DNA from: Actinomycetales bacterium
GTDB lineage: Bacteria > Actinomycetota > Actinomycetes > Actinomycetales > Dermatophilaceae
Reading direction: 5' to 3'
Assembly: GCA_016715285.1 (NCBI GenBank)
Contig: JADKAO010000001.1
Coordinates: 248,001 to 312,000, forward strand
Length of the DNA stretch: 64,000 nucleotides
The notes under the pieces were generated by a model. The model was given only the letters and a program-made list of their open reading frames with translations. It had not been told where the DNA came from and did not search any database. The position numbers were made by a program, and so were the translations under genes. This document shows, one piece after another, positions 6,795-14,915 of this stretch (its first letter is position 1; every line of letters begins with the position of its first letter).

Positions 6795-8978
6795 ATGGAA
6801 CTGACCACTGACCTCGCCGGAGGCGACGCGCAGGCGGCTCGGGCTGACGATGTCAGCCGAGCGCAGATGGCGCTGCGGGCGCTGGTGGGCCGCGCTGACG
6901 CGGAGTTCCGCGATGGTCAACTGGAGGCAGTGCTCGCGCTGGTGCGCGACCGAGAGCGCGTCTTGGTCGTGCAACGCACGGGGTGGGGCAAGTCGGCGGT
7001 CTATTTCGTCGCGACCGTCATGCTGCGGGCCGCGGGGGCCGGTCCGACGGTGATCGTGTCGCCCTTGCTCTCGCTTATGCGGGACCAGGTCGCGGCTGCC
7101 GGGCGCGCGGGGGTGCGTGCGGTGACGATGAACTCCGCCAATGTCACTGACTGGCCGGAGGTGTCGGCGGCGCTCGCGGCGGATGAGGTCGACGTGTTGC
7201 TGGTCAGCCCTGAGCGGCTGACCAATCCCGATTTCCGCGCTCAGCAGCTGCCCGCTCTCGTGGCTCGCTGCGGCCTGCTCGTCGTTGACGAGGCACATTG
7301 CATCAGCGACTGGGGGCACGACTTCCGCCCGGACTACCGACGGATCAGCGATCTGCTCGCGGCCTTGCCCGCCGGCACACCGGTCTTGGCGACGACCGCC
7401 ACGGCCAATGCGCGGGTGGTGGCTGATATCGAGGCGCAGCTGGGGCTCGGGGTGCAGCGCGGCCTCGGTGATGGCTCGGCCGGCGGCGTGGCCCATGGGG
7501 TCACAACGATCCGCGGCGGCCTCGCGCGCGCGTCCTTGAGGCTGGGTGTCTTGGGCTCCATGACAGCGACCCAGCGGTTGGCGTGGTTGCTGACGCATCT
7601 ACCGTCGTTCCCGGGCAGCGGCATCATCTACACCCTCACCGTGGCCGGGGCGCAAGATGTCGCGGCGGCCTTGCGTGAGGCGGGCCATGATGTCGCGGCC
7701 TACACCGGTCGCTCTGACCCAGCCGAACGAGAGGAGCTAGAGCGGCGGCTGCGTGACAACGAGGTCAAAGCGCTCGTGGCGACGTCGGCGCTCGGGATGG
7801 GCTTTGACAAGCCCGACTTGGGGTTCGTCATTCACCTCGGTGCGCCGTCGTCGCCGGTGGCCTATTACCAGCAGATCGGCCGGGCAGGTCGGGCGACCGA
7901 GCGAGCCGATGTGCTGCTCCTGCCCGGGTCCGAAGACGCCGAGATTTGGGCCTACTTCGCCTCCGCGTCGATGCCTCGCGAGGAGCAGGCGAGTGCTGTG
8001 CTGGGCGCGCTGGCGGGGGCGCGCGGCCCGATGTCAACGGCTGCCCTGGAGACGACGGTCGACATCCGCCGCACTCGGTTGGAGCTGCTGCTCAAGGTGC
8101 TTGACGTGGAGGGTGCGGTCACGCGAGTGCGCGGCGGTTGGGTATCGACGGGTATGCCGTGGACCTACGACGCCGAGCGCTACGCCAACGTCGCGGCAGC
8201 TCGACGGCGGGAACAGCAGTTGATGCTCGACTACGAGCTAGCGAGCACGTGTCGGATGGCGTTCTTGCAGCGCACGCTTGATGACCCGACCGTCGCCGAG
8301 TGCGGCCGATGTGACGTCTGCGCGGGGGAGTGGTTTGACCGCGAGGTCCCGGCCGACGTTCTTGACACGGCGCGCACGACGCTCGGCAAAGCAGGCGTGG
8401 CCATCGATCCACGTGCCCAATGGCCCACCGGGATGGATCGCCTTGGCGTCCCCGTGCGCGGGCGGATCAGCGTTGACGACCAATGCGAGCCCGGCCGCGC
8501 GATCGCGCGGCTGAGCGACCTCGGGTGGGGTCCGCGGCTTCGGCACGCACTCGCACAGGATGGTCCTGTGCCATCAGAACTCGTCGGCGCAGCGGTCGCC
8601 ACGCTCGCGTCGTGGCCGTGGCGGCATCGGCCCACGTCAGTCATATGGGTGCCGTCACGGACTCATCCCCAGCTCATCGAGTCGGTCGCCACCGAGGTGG
8701 CGCGGATCGGCCGGCTCACCCTGCTCGGCCCTCTCGAGATGCGCCATGGCGGTCCGACGGGCGGTCCTGGTGGCAACTCGGCATACCGGCTTGCAGGCGT
8801 GTGGGAGCGCATCGCGGTGCCAGAGTCGGTCCAGGTCGCGCTGGGGCGCGACCCAGGTCCGGTCCTGCTCGTCGATGACCTCGTGTCCTCACGCTGGACG
8901 ATGACCATCGCCGGACGGGCCCTGCGGCAAGCTGGCGCCGAGGGCGTGCTGTCGTTTGCCCTCGCGATCGACGGGTGA
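6795..8978 (+). CDS. RecQ-family ATP-dependent DNA helicase with phosphoribosyltransferase-like C-terminus
   Basis: A 727-residue RecQ-like superfamily 2 helicase. Visible motifs are the Walker A QRTGWGKSAVYF (GWGKS instead of the usual GGGKS) near residue 57, SPLLSLMRDQV, DEAHCISDWGHDFRPDY, ATTATANARV, STSALGMGFDKPDL (motif V) and YYQQIGRAGRA (motif VI). A zinc-binding region with CRMAFLQ and CGRCDVC follows near residues 490-510. The last 150 residues end with VLLVDDLVSSRWTMT, a PRPP-loop-like motif of type I phosphoribosyltransferases, an actinobacterial variant absent from E. coli RecQ. Expected role: DNA unwinding in repair. The function of the extra domain is unknown. I chose the ATG at 6795, since upstream codons overlap rnpB. 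Confidence 0.88.
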   Translation: MELTTDLAGGDAQAARADDVSRAQMALRALVGRADAEFRDGQLEAVLALVRDRERVLVVQRTGWGKSAVYFVATVMLRAAGAGPTVIVSPLLSLMRDQVAAAGRAGVRAVTMNSANVTDWPEVSAALAADEVDVLLVSPERLTNPDFRAQQLPALVARCGLLVVDEAHCISDWGHDFRPDYRRISDLLAALPAGTPVLATTATANARVVADIEAQLGLGVQRGLGDGSAGGVAHGVTTIRGGLARASLRLGVLGSMTATQRLAWLLTHLPSFPGSGIIYTLTVAGAQDVAAALREAGHDVAAYTGRSDPAEREELERRLRDNEVKALVATSALGMGFDKPDLGFVIHLGAPSSPVAYYQQIGRAGRATERADVLLLPGSEDAEIWAYFASASMPREEQASAVLGALAGARGPMSTAALETTVDIRRTRLELLLKVLDVEGAVTRVRGGWVSTGMPWTYDAERYANVAAARRREQQLMLDYELASTCRMAFLQRTLDDPTVAECGRCDVCAGEWFDREVPADVLDTARTTLGKAGVAIDPRAQWPTGMDRLGVPVRGRISVDDQCEPGRAIARLSDLGWGPRLRHALAQDGPVPSELVGAAVATLASWPWRHRPTSVIWVPSRTHPQLIESVATEVARIGRLTLLGPLEMRHGGPTGGPGGNSAYRLAGVWERIAVPESVQVALGRDPGPVLLVDDLVSSRWTMTIAGRALRQAGAEGVLSFALAIDG

Positions 8979-8980
8979 AG

Positions 8981-10660
8981 TTAGCGGCGGTGCTCCCGGT
9001 AGTAGCGAATCAGCCCTTGGGTTGAGGAGTCCTGCGCGTCAAGCGCGTCATCGTCGCCAGCCACGGCCGGCTCGAGCGCCTTGGCGAGCTGCTTGCCGAG
9101 TTCGACACCCCATTGGTCGAAGGAGTCGATGCCCCACACGATGCCCTGGGTGAAGGTGATGTGCTCATAGAGCGCAACGAGTTGGCCGACCACCGACGGG
9201 GTGAGTGCTGGGGCCATGATCGACGTCGTGGGCCGGTTGCCGGAGAAGACTCTCGCCGGGACGATCGCTTCTGCTGTGCCTTCGGCGCGGACCTCGGCTT
9301 CGGTCTTGCCGAACGCGAGCGCGGCGGTCTGGGCGAAGAAGTTCGCGAGGAAGAGCTCGTGCACGTCGGCGTCACCGTCCCGCAGCGGGTATGCCGGTGT
9401 CGCGACGGCGATGAAGTCGGCGGGGATGAGCTGGGTGCCCTGGTGAATGAGCTGATAGAACGCGTGCTGACCGTTGGTCCCCGGCTCTCCCCAGAACACC
9501 TCGCCCGTCGCGGTGGTCACCGGAGTGCCGTCCCAGCGCACCGACTTGCCATTGGACTCCATCGTCAACTGCTGCAGGTATGCCGCGAAGCGATGCAGTG
9601 ATTGCGCGTAGGGCAAGACGGCATGGGTGCGGGCGTCGAGGTGGTTGACATAGAAGACGTTGAGCAACCCCATGAGCGCTGGCACATTGCGCTCCAGCGG
9701 CGTGGTCCGGAAATGCTCGTCAATGGCGTGGAAGCCAGCGAGGAGTTCCTCAAAGCGGGCCGGGCCGATCGCGATGGCGAGCACGGTGCCGATCGCCGAG
9801 TCCACGGAGTAACGCCCACCCACCCAATCCCAGAAACCAAACGCATTGGCGGGGTCGATGCCAAAGGCGGCCACCTTGTCCAACGCGGTCGACACGGCCA
9901 CGAAGTGTTTGGCCACGGCGTCTTGAGCGGCGGCCTCAGAGCCGTCGATGGCGCCCTGGTCGGCGAGTGCTGACAGCAGCCATTGCCGCACGAGGCGGGC
10001 ATTGGTGAGCGTCTCCAGGGTGGTGAAGGTCTTGCTCGCGACAATGACGAGGGTGGTCTCCGGGTCGAGGCCGGCCGTCTTCTGGGCCGCGTCGGTCGGG
10101 TCAATATTTGAGATGAACCGGCAGGTGAGACCTGGCTGGACATAGGGGGCAAGGGCTTCGTAGACCATGACCGGCCCGAGGTCCGAGCCGCCGATCCCGA
10201 TATTGATGATCGTCTTGATCCGCTTGCCGGTGACACCAACCCACTCGCCAGACCGGACCCGCTCGGCGAAGGCATAGACCGAATCCAGGACAGCGTGGAC
10301 GTCGCCATCAACATCTTGCCCATCGACCTCAAGGAGCGGTGAGACGCCACGGGGACGACGCAGCGCGGTGTGCAGCACAGCGCGATTCTCGGTGACATTG
10401 ATCCGCTCACCGGCATACATGGCATCTCGGCGAGACTCCAAGCCCACCTCGCGCCCCAGCTCGACGAGATCGCTGACGATCGCGTCGGTGATGAGGTTCT
10501 TGGACATGTCGACGCGGAGGTCACCGGCGTCGAACGTGAACCGCTCAGCTCGCTGAGGATCGTCCGCGAACCAGCGCCGCAGGTCGGGGGAGAGGTCCTG
10601 CGCAGCAGCCGCAAGGCGGCTCCATGCAGGGGTGGTGGTGGGGTCCACTGGAGCGGTCAT
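8981..10660 (-). CDS. pgi: Glucose-6-phosphate isomerase
   Basis: This 559-residue protein interconverts glucose-6-phosphate and fructose-6-phosphate in the cytoplasm. Signature segments are GIGGSDLGPVMVYEAL near residue 160, SNIDPTDA, SKTFTTLETLTN, DWVGGRYSVDSAIG, the catalytic ESNGKSVRWDG near residue 390, and FDQWGVELGKQLAKA close to the C-terminus. The length matches long-form Pgi. I chose the ATG at 10658-10660 (MTAPVDPTT); an upstream in-frame ATG at 10696 would add 12 residues with no homology-like content. The gene converges on recQ with a 2-bp gap. Polyphosphate glucokinase lies nearby, which fits glucose entering glycolysis through this pair. Confidence 0.97.
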   Translation of the reverse strand: MTAPVDPTTTPAWSRLAAAAQDLSPDLRRWFADDPQRAERFTFDAGDLRVDMSKNLITDAIVSDLVELGREVGLESRRDAMYAGERINVTENRAVLHTALRRPRGVSPLLEVDGQDVDGDVHAVLDSVYAFAERVRSGEWVGVTGKRIKTIINIGIGGSDLGPVMVYEALAPYVQPGLTCRFISNIDPTDAAQKTAGLDPETTLVIVASKTFTTLETLTNARLVRQWLLSALADQGAIDGSEAAAQDAVAKHFVAVSTALDKVAAFGIDPANAFGFWDWVGGRYSVDSAIGTVLAIAIGPARFEELLAGFHAIDEHFRTTPLERNVPALMGLLNVFYVNHLDARTHAVLPYAQSLHRFAAYLQQLTMESNGKSVRWDGTPVTTATGEVFWGEPGTNGQHAFYQLIHQGTQLIPADFIAVATPAYPLRDGDADVHELFLANFFAQTAALAFGKTEAEVRAEGTAEAIVPARVFSGNRPTTSIMAPALTPSVVGQLVALYEHITFTQGIVWGIDSFDQWGVELGKQLAKALEPAVAGDDDALDAQDSSTQGLIRYYREHRR

Positions 10661-10738
10661 CGGAGCATGCCTCCACGCGTGTCGTTGGGGCCTCATTGGC
10701 CGCTTCTACCCTATGCCGTGCGCTCACACCCAGCGCGA

Positions 10739-10762
10739 GGGATTGCCCCCGCAAGCAATCCC
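10739..10762. repeat. Inverted repeat in the leader of the MBL-fold gene
   Basis: GGGATTGC at 10739-10746 and GCAATCCC at 10755-10762 form a perfect 8-bp stem with an 8-base loop. It ends 13 bp before the ATG at 10776, in the divergent region between pgi and the hydrolase. It could be an operator or an RNA hairpin near the ribosome binding site. Nothing else in the roughly 115-bp intergenic region is recognisable. Confidence 0.45.
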
Positions 10763-10775
10763 GGTACCGTGAAGC

Positions 10776-11423
10776 ATGCGCCTTCGTCACCTTGGACACT
10801 CGTGCCTGCTCGTGGAGGTTGCCGACCGCACGATCCTCATCGACCCAGGCTCGTGGTCGAGCGACTTCGAGGATCTCAGCGGACTGGACGCGATCGTCGT
10901 CACTCACCAACACGCAGATCACCTCGACCGCGGTCGGTTTGCGGGGCTCGTCCGGTCCAACCCAGACGCGACCATCGTCACGGATCCGCAGTCGGCAGCG
11001 CTCTTGGCTGATGACGGCCTCACGGTCACGTCATGGGATGACGGCGTCATTCAAGTCGGTGACGTCAGCCTCTCGGCGCACGGCAACGAGCACGCCTTCA
11101 ATCATTCGCGGGTGCCTCAGGTCGCCAACGTCGGCGTCAGGGTGTCCGCCGCCGGCGAGCCTGTCCTCTTCCACCCAGGAGACGCGTACGACGCTGCTCC
11201 AGGGATGATCGACATTCTTGCGGTCCCCATTAACGCGCCCTGGACGGCTGTCCGGGACTCGATCGACTTTGTTCGTCGGATCGCGCCGCGCTCGATTGTG
11301 CCGATTCACGACGGCCTGCTGTCACCGGCCGGTCGCGGGCTCTACCTCCAGCACATTGGCACCCACGGCGGCGATGACCTCACCATCCACGACCTCGCGG
11401 GCCAGGGCAGCGTGCGGATTTGA
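10776..11423 (+). CDS. MBL-fold metal-dependent hydrolase (UlaG/YtnP-like)
   Basis: A 215-residue protein of the metallo-beta-lactamase fold. It begins MRLRHLGHSCLLVEV, typical of the UlaG-type L-ascorbate-6-phosphate lactonase-like branch, and has the metal motif THQHADHLD near residue 46 with VLFHPGDAYD and VPIHDGLLS supplying the remaining ligands. The substrate cannot be told from sequence; most close relatives are annotated only as hydrolases. The gene is divergent from pgi, and its stop TGA (11421-11423) directly abuts that of the convergent polyphosphate glucokinase gene. Confidence 0.85.
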   Translation: MRLRHLGHSCLLVEVADRTILIDPGSWSSDFEDLSGLDAIVVTHQHADHLDRGRFAGLVRSNPDATIVTDPQSAALLADDGLTVTSWDDGVIQVGDVSLSAHGNEHAFNHSRVPQVANVGVRVSAAGEPVLFHPGDAYDAAPGMIDILAVPINAPWTAVRDSIDFVRRIAPRSIVPIHDGLLSPAGRGLYLQHIGTHGGDDLTIHDLAGQGSVRI

Positions 11424-12182
11424 TCAGTCGGCAGCCAACGCTGCCGCGCCGATGATCCCGGCTTCGTTCTGCAGCGCAGCCGCGACGATCGGGGTTCGCA
11501 GGGTCAGCAACGGCAGGAACTTCTCGCTCTTGCGCGAGACCCCGCCACCGACGACGAACAAATCCGGCCAGAGCAGGTTCTCCAACGTCGAGTAATACCG
11601 CTGGAGTCGACCGGCCCACTTGGCCCATGACAGTTGCTCTCTTTCCTTGATGCTCGACGCGGCGCGGGTCTCGGCGTCGCGGCCGTCGATCTCCAGGTGC
11701 CCGAGTTCGGCATTGGGGATGAGGCGGCCGGCATACAACAAGGCCACCCCGATGCCGGTGCCCAGCGTCGTGAGGATGACCAGACCGCTTTGATCCTTGG
11801 CCGCGCCGTAGCGCGCCTCCGCAACACCAGCGGCGTCGGCATCGTTGACGAGCAAGCAGCGCCGACCGAGAGCCTGGCTGAACACGTCCTCGCCGGGGCA
11901 GTCAATCCACGACTTGTCGATATTGGCAGCTGTCCGGACAATTCCGTGCTGCACGACGCCAGGGATCGTCACGCCGATTGGCGCATTCTTGGGCAGGTCG
12001 TCCGCGAACGAGTCCGCGATCTGATCGACGAGCGCTGCGACGGCTTCGGGGGTTGACTCCGCCGGCGTGGGGAGCTTGAGTCGCGGCGCGAGCAGGGTGC
12101 CCGTCGTCAGATCCACCGGAGCCCCTTTGATCCCGGACCCCCCGATGTCAATGCCCAGCGCGACACGGGTTTTGGCGGGCAT
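11424..12182 (-). CDS. ppgK: Polyphosphate glucokinase
   Basis: A 252-residue ROK-fold kinase that phosphorylates glucose with inorganic polyphosphate (and usually ATP). Evidence: the phosphate-1 motif GIDIGGSGIKG at the N-terminus, LVNDADAAG, ILTTLGTGIGVALLY, and LGHLEIDGRDAETRA, which replaces the ROK zinc motif and is typical of actinobacterial PpgK. The start at 12180-12182 (MPAKTRVAL) is favoured over the longer frame because AGGAGGA lies 4-5 bases upstream of it. With pgi nearby it feeds glucose into glycolysis without PTS. Confidence 0.93.
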   Translation of the reverse strand: MPAKTRVALGIDIGGSGIKGAPVDLTTGTLLAPRLKLPTPAESTPEAVAALVDQIADSFADDLPKNAPIGVTIPGVVQHGIVRTAANIDKSWIDCPGEDVFSQALGRRCLLVNDADAAGVAEARYGAAKDQSGLVILTTLGTGIGVALLYAGRLIPNAELGHLEIDGRDAETRAASSIKEREQLSWAKWAGRLQRYYSTLENLLWPDLFVVGGGVSRKSEKFLPLLTLRTPIVAAALQNEAGIIGAAALAAD

Positions 12183-12255
12183 GGGGTCCTCCTGAGGCGG
12201 CACGGACAGGAACGAAAAAGCCAATTAGTTCACATTATGACCTAAAGGTGCCTGA

Positions 12256-13119
12256 TCAGGGCAGGGTCAAAATCTCACTGCCAGAATCAGTCACGAGAAC
12301 CGTGTGCTCAAACTGGGCAGATCGTCGACCGTCCTTGGTCACAACCGTCCACCCGTCGTCCCACATCGTCCACTCGTGGGTGCCGAGATTGAGCATGGGC
12401 TCGATGGTGAAGGTCATCCCCGGAACCATGACGGTGTTGTATGCCGGGGCCGCGTCATAGTGCGGCACGATCAGCCCGCTGTGGAAGGCCGCGCCGATGC
12501 CGTGCCCGGTGAAGTCCCGAACGACGCCGTAGCCAAATCGCTTGGCGTAAGCCGAAATTACGCGCCCGATGATGTTGATCTCTCGTCCGGGAGCGACCGC
12601 GTTGATCCCTCGCTGCATCGCCTCGCGAGTGCGTTCGACAAGCAGGCGCGACTCCTCGTCGACGTCTCCGACCAGGTACGTGGCATCGGTGTCGCCGTGC
12701 ACCCCATTGAGGTATGCCGTGATGTCGATGTTGACGATGTCGCCATCGGCGAGCGGACGAGCATCGGGTATGCCGTGGCACACGACGTCGTTGACCGACG
12801 TGCAGATCGACTTGGGGAAGCCGCGGTAGCCGAGGGTGGAGGGATAGGCGCCGTGGTCGAGGAGATATTCGTGAGCGACCGCGTCGAGCTCATCCGTGGT
12901 CACCCCTGGAGCGATCAACTCGGCAGCTGCTGCCATGGCCTGGGCGGCAACGCGTCCTGCCACGCGCATTCGCTCGATCGTCTCCGCGTCCTGGACGTCA
13001 CTTCCGCGGTACGGCGTGGGTGCTGGCTTGTCGACATACTCCGGCCGCGGGATCGATGGCGGGACAAAACGACGCGGGCTCACAGCGTGAGCTTCGACGC
13101 GAGCTGAGCGGACCGGCAT
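12256..13119 (-). CDS. map: Methionine aminopeptidase (type I, with N-terminal extension)
   Basis: This 287-residue enzyme removes the initiator methionine from nascent proteins. All five metal ligands are visible: Asp in VNIDITAY, Asp in HGDTDATY, His in FTGHGIGAAF, Glu in FTIEPML and Glu in QFEHTVLV. About 40 residues precede the catalytic domain, including FVPPSIPRPEYV, as in MapB of mycobacteria (type 1c). The ATG at 13117-13119 lies inside a copy of the octamer GTATGCCG (13114-13121). A longer frame starting at 13164 lacks support. Upstream, a 173-bp divergent region separates it from the small SPOR-like gene. Confidence 0.95.
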   Translation of the reverse strand: MPVRSARVEAHAVSPRRFVPPSIPRPEYVDKPAPTPYRGSDVQDAETIERMRVAGRVAAQAMAAAAELIAPGVTTDELDAVAHEYLLDHGAYPSTLGYRGFPKSICTSVNDVVCHGIPDARPLADGDIVNIDITAYLNGVHGDTDATYLVGDVDEESRLLVERTREAMQRGINAVAPGREINIIGRVISAYAKRFGYGVVRDFTGHGIGAAFHSGLIVPHYDAAPAYNTVMVPGMTFTIEPMLNLGTHEWTMWDDGWTVVTKDGRRSAQFEHTVLVTDSGSEILTLP

Positions 13120-13292
13120 ACGGGGAGTGTAGGCACCCCGGGAGGTGCGACGCAGAGCCGTCACAGTGCCGTCGCAGTGCCGCGGGCAGTTCTCGCGTGA
13201 TCTGTCGCCAACTGTCGGGCTTCCGCGACAGACGGGCTAGCGTGGTGGCACGGCTCCTCAGCAGGAGCACTCGCAACGTGAGGGAGGCCCCC

Positions 13293-13505
13293 GTGCAGTA
13301 CTGGTACAACGTGACCCGCGGTTGCGTCGAGACCGATGAAACCCGAGGGCAGGGTGAGGACGTCCTCGGCCCGTTCGCCACCCAGGAGGAAGCCCAGAAG
13401 GCGCTCGACACCGCGAAGGCCCGCACGGAGAAGTGGGACGACGAAGACCGCGAGTGGAACGAGCGCGGCGCCTCCCCGCAGTGGAAAGCCGCCGACGACT
13501 CCTGA
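13293..13505 (+). CDS. Small SPOR-like conserved protein
   Basis: A 70-residue protein starting GTG-CAG-TAC-TGG (MQYWYNV). The sequence has a YNVTRGCVETDE opening, an LGPFATQEEAQKALDTA segment typical of small actinobacterial SPOR-domain-like proteins, and an acidic DDEDREWNE tail. GAGGGAGG upstream is a good ribosome binding site. No function is known. The gene lies directly upstream of glnA2 in the same orientation, 60 bp away. Confidence 0.75.
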   Translation: MQYWYNVTRGCVETDETRGQGEDVLGPFATQEEAQKALDTAKARTEKWDDEDREWNERGASPQWKAADDS

Positions 13506-13565
13506 CGTCGACTTCTCGAGGCGACTCGTAACGTCGGCGAAACACCGATGCGGCAGGATCGCCTC

Positions 13566-14903
13566 ATGGATCGCCAGCAAGAGTTCGTCCTGCGCACCAT
13601 CGAAGAGCGCGACATCCGGTTTGTGCGGCTGTGGTTCACCGATGTCGTCGGGACCCTGAAGTCCGTCGCCATCGCGCCCGCTGAGTTGGAAGGCGCCTTC
13701 GGCGAGGGCATCGGCTTCGACGGCTCAGCCATTGAAGGCTTCGCTCGGGTCTATGAAGCCGACATGCTCGCCAAGCCTGACCCGGCGACCTTCCAGGTTC
13801 TCCCGTGGCGCGGCGAGCGGCCCGGCACCGCCCGGATGTTCTGCGATCTGCTTACCCCTGATGGTCGCCCGAGCTTCGCCGACTCCCGCCACGTCCTGCG
13901 GCGGGCCCTCGCGCACGCTGGCGACCTTGGGTTCACGTTCTACACCCACCCCGAGATCGAGTTCTTCCTCCTGCACCAGATCAAGGGCAAGCGGGTCAAG
14001 CCACGTCCGGTCGACGACGCCGGGTATTTCGACCACGTGCCCCATGGGCATGCGCATGACTTCCGGCGCGCGGCGATCACCCTGCTAGAAAGCATGGGGA
14101 TCTCGGTCGAGTTCAGCCACCACGAAGGCGCTCCAGGCCAAAACGAAATCGATCTGCGGTATGCCGATGCTCTCTCGACCGCGGACAACATCATGACCTT
14201 CCGCACCGTCGTCAAAGAGGTGGCCCTCGAGCAGGGGATCATGGCGTCGTTTATGCCCAAGCCCTTCCGGCAGTACCCGGGTTCGGGGATGCACACCCAC
14301 CTGAGCTTGTTCGAGGGCGACGCCAACGCCTTCCATGAGGCTGGCGCGCCCTATCAGCTCTCGACGACGGGTCGCCAGTTCATCGCGGGGCTGCTCCGCC
14401 ACGGCGCCGAAATCACCGCGATCACCAACCAGTGGGTCAATTCCTACAAGCGGTTGTGGGGCGGCGGCGAGGCACCGGCATACCTCACCTGGGGGCACAA
14501 CAACCGGTCTGCGCTGGTCCGGGTGCCGATGTATAAGCCCGACAAGGGCAACTCCACCCGCGTCGAGGTGCGCTCGATCGACTCTGCCTGCAACCCCTAT
14601 CTCGCGTTTGCGGTGCTGCTCGCCGCCGGGCTCAAGGGCATCGAAGAGGGCTACGAGCTGCCTCCCGAGGCCGAAGACGATGTGTGGAGCCTCACCGATG
14701 CCGAGCGTCGCGCGATGGGGATTGAGCCCCTGCCGTCCTCGCTGGGTCGCGCGCTGGAGCTCATGGAACGCTCCGAGCTCGTCGCCGAGACACTCGGGGA
14801 GCACGTCTTCGACTACTTCTTGCGCAACAAGCGCGCCGAATGGCGTGAGTATCGCCACGAGATCACGCAGTTCGAGCTCGACCGTTACCTCACGCGGCTG
14901 TAG
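13566..14903 (+). CDS. glnA2: Glutamine synthetase family protein GlnA2
   Basis: A 445-residue protein beginning MDRQQEFVLRTIEERDIRFV, nearly the same opening as M. tuberculosis GlnA2. Metal and substrate motifs include FDGSAIEGFARV, HPEIEFFL, SHHEGAPGQNEIDLRYADAL, PGSGMHTHLSLFEG, NQWVNSYKRL and RVEVRSIDSACNPYLAF. Mycobacterial GlnA2 is not essential and has weak glutamine synthetase activity; related Streptomyces paralogues act on other amines, so the substrate is not certain. The ATG at 13566 is chosen over one 18 bp upstream by homology. glnE follows 12 bp later. Confidence 0.92.
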   Translation: MDRQQEFVLRTIEERDIRFVRLWFTDVVGTLKSVAIAPAELEGAFGEGIGFDGSAIEGFARVYEADMLAKPDPATFQVLPWRGERPGTARMFCDLLTPDGRPSFADSRHVLRRALAHAGDLGFTFYTHPEIEFFLLHQIKGKRVKPRPVDDAGYFDHVPHGHAHDFRRAAITLLESMGISVEFSHHEGAPGQNEIDLRYADALSTADNIMTFRTVVKEVALEQGIMASFMPKPFRQYPGSGMHTHLSLFEGDANAFHEAGAPYQLSTTGRQFIAGLLRHGAEITAITNQWVNSYKRLWGGGEAPAYLTWGHNNRSALVRVPMYKPDKGNSTRVEVRSIDSACNPYLAFAVLLAAGLKGIEEGYELPPEAEDDVWSLTDAERRAMGIEPLPSSLGRALELMERSELVAETLGEHVFDYFLRNKRAEWREYRHEITQFELDRYLTRL

Positions 14904-14915
14904 GAGACTTCGGGA

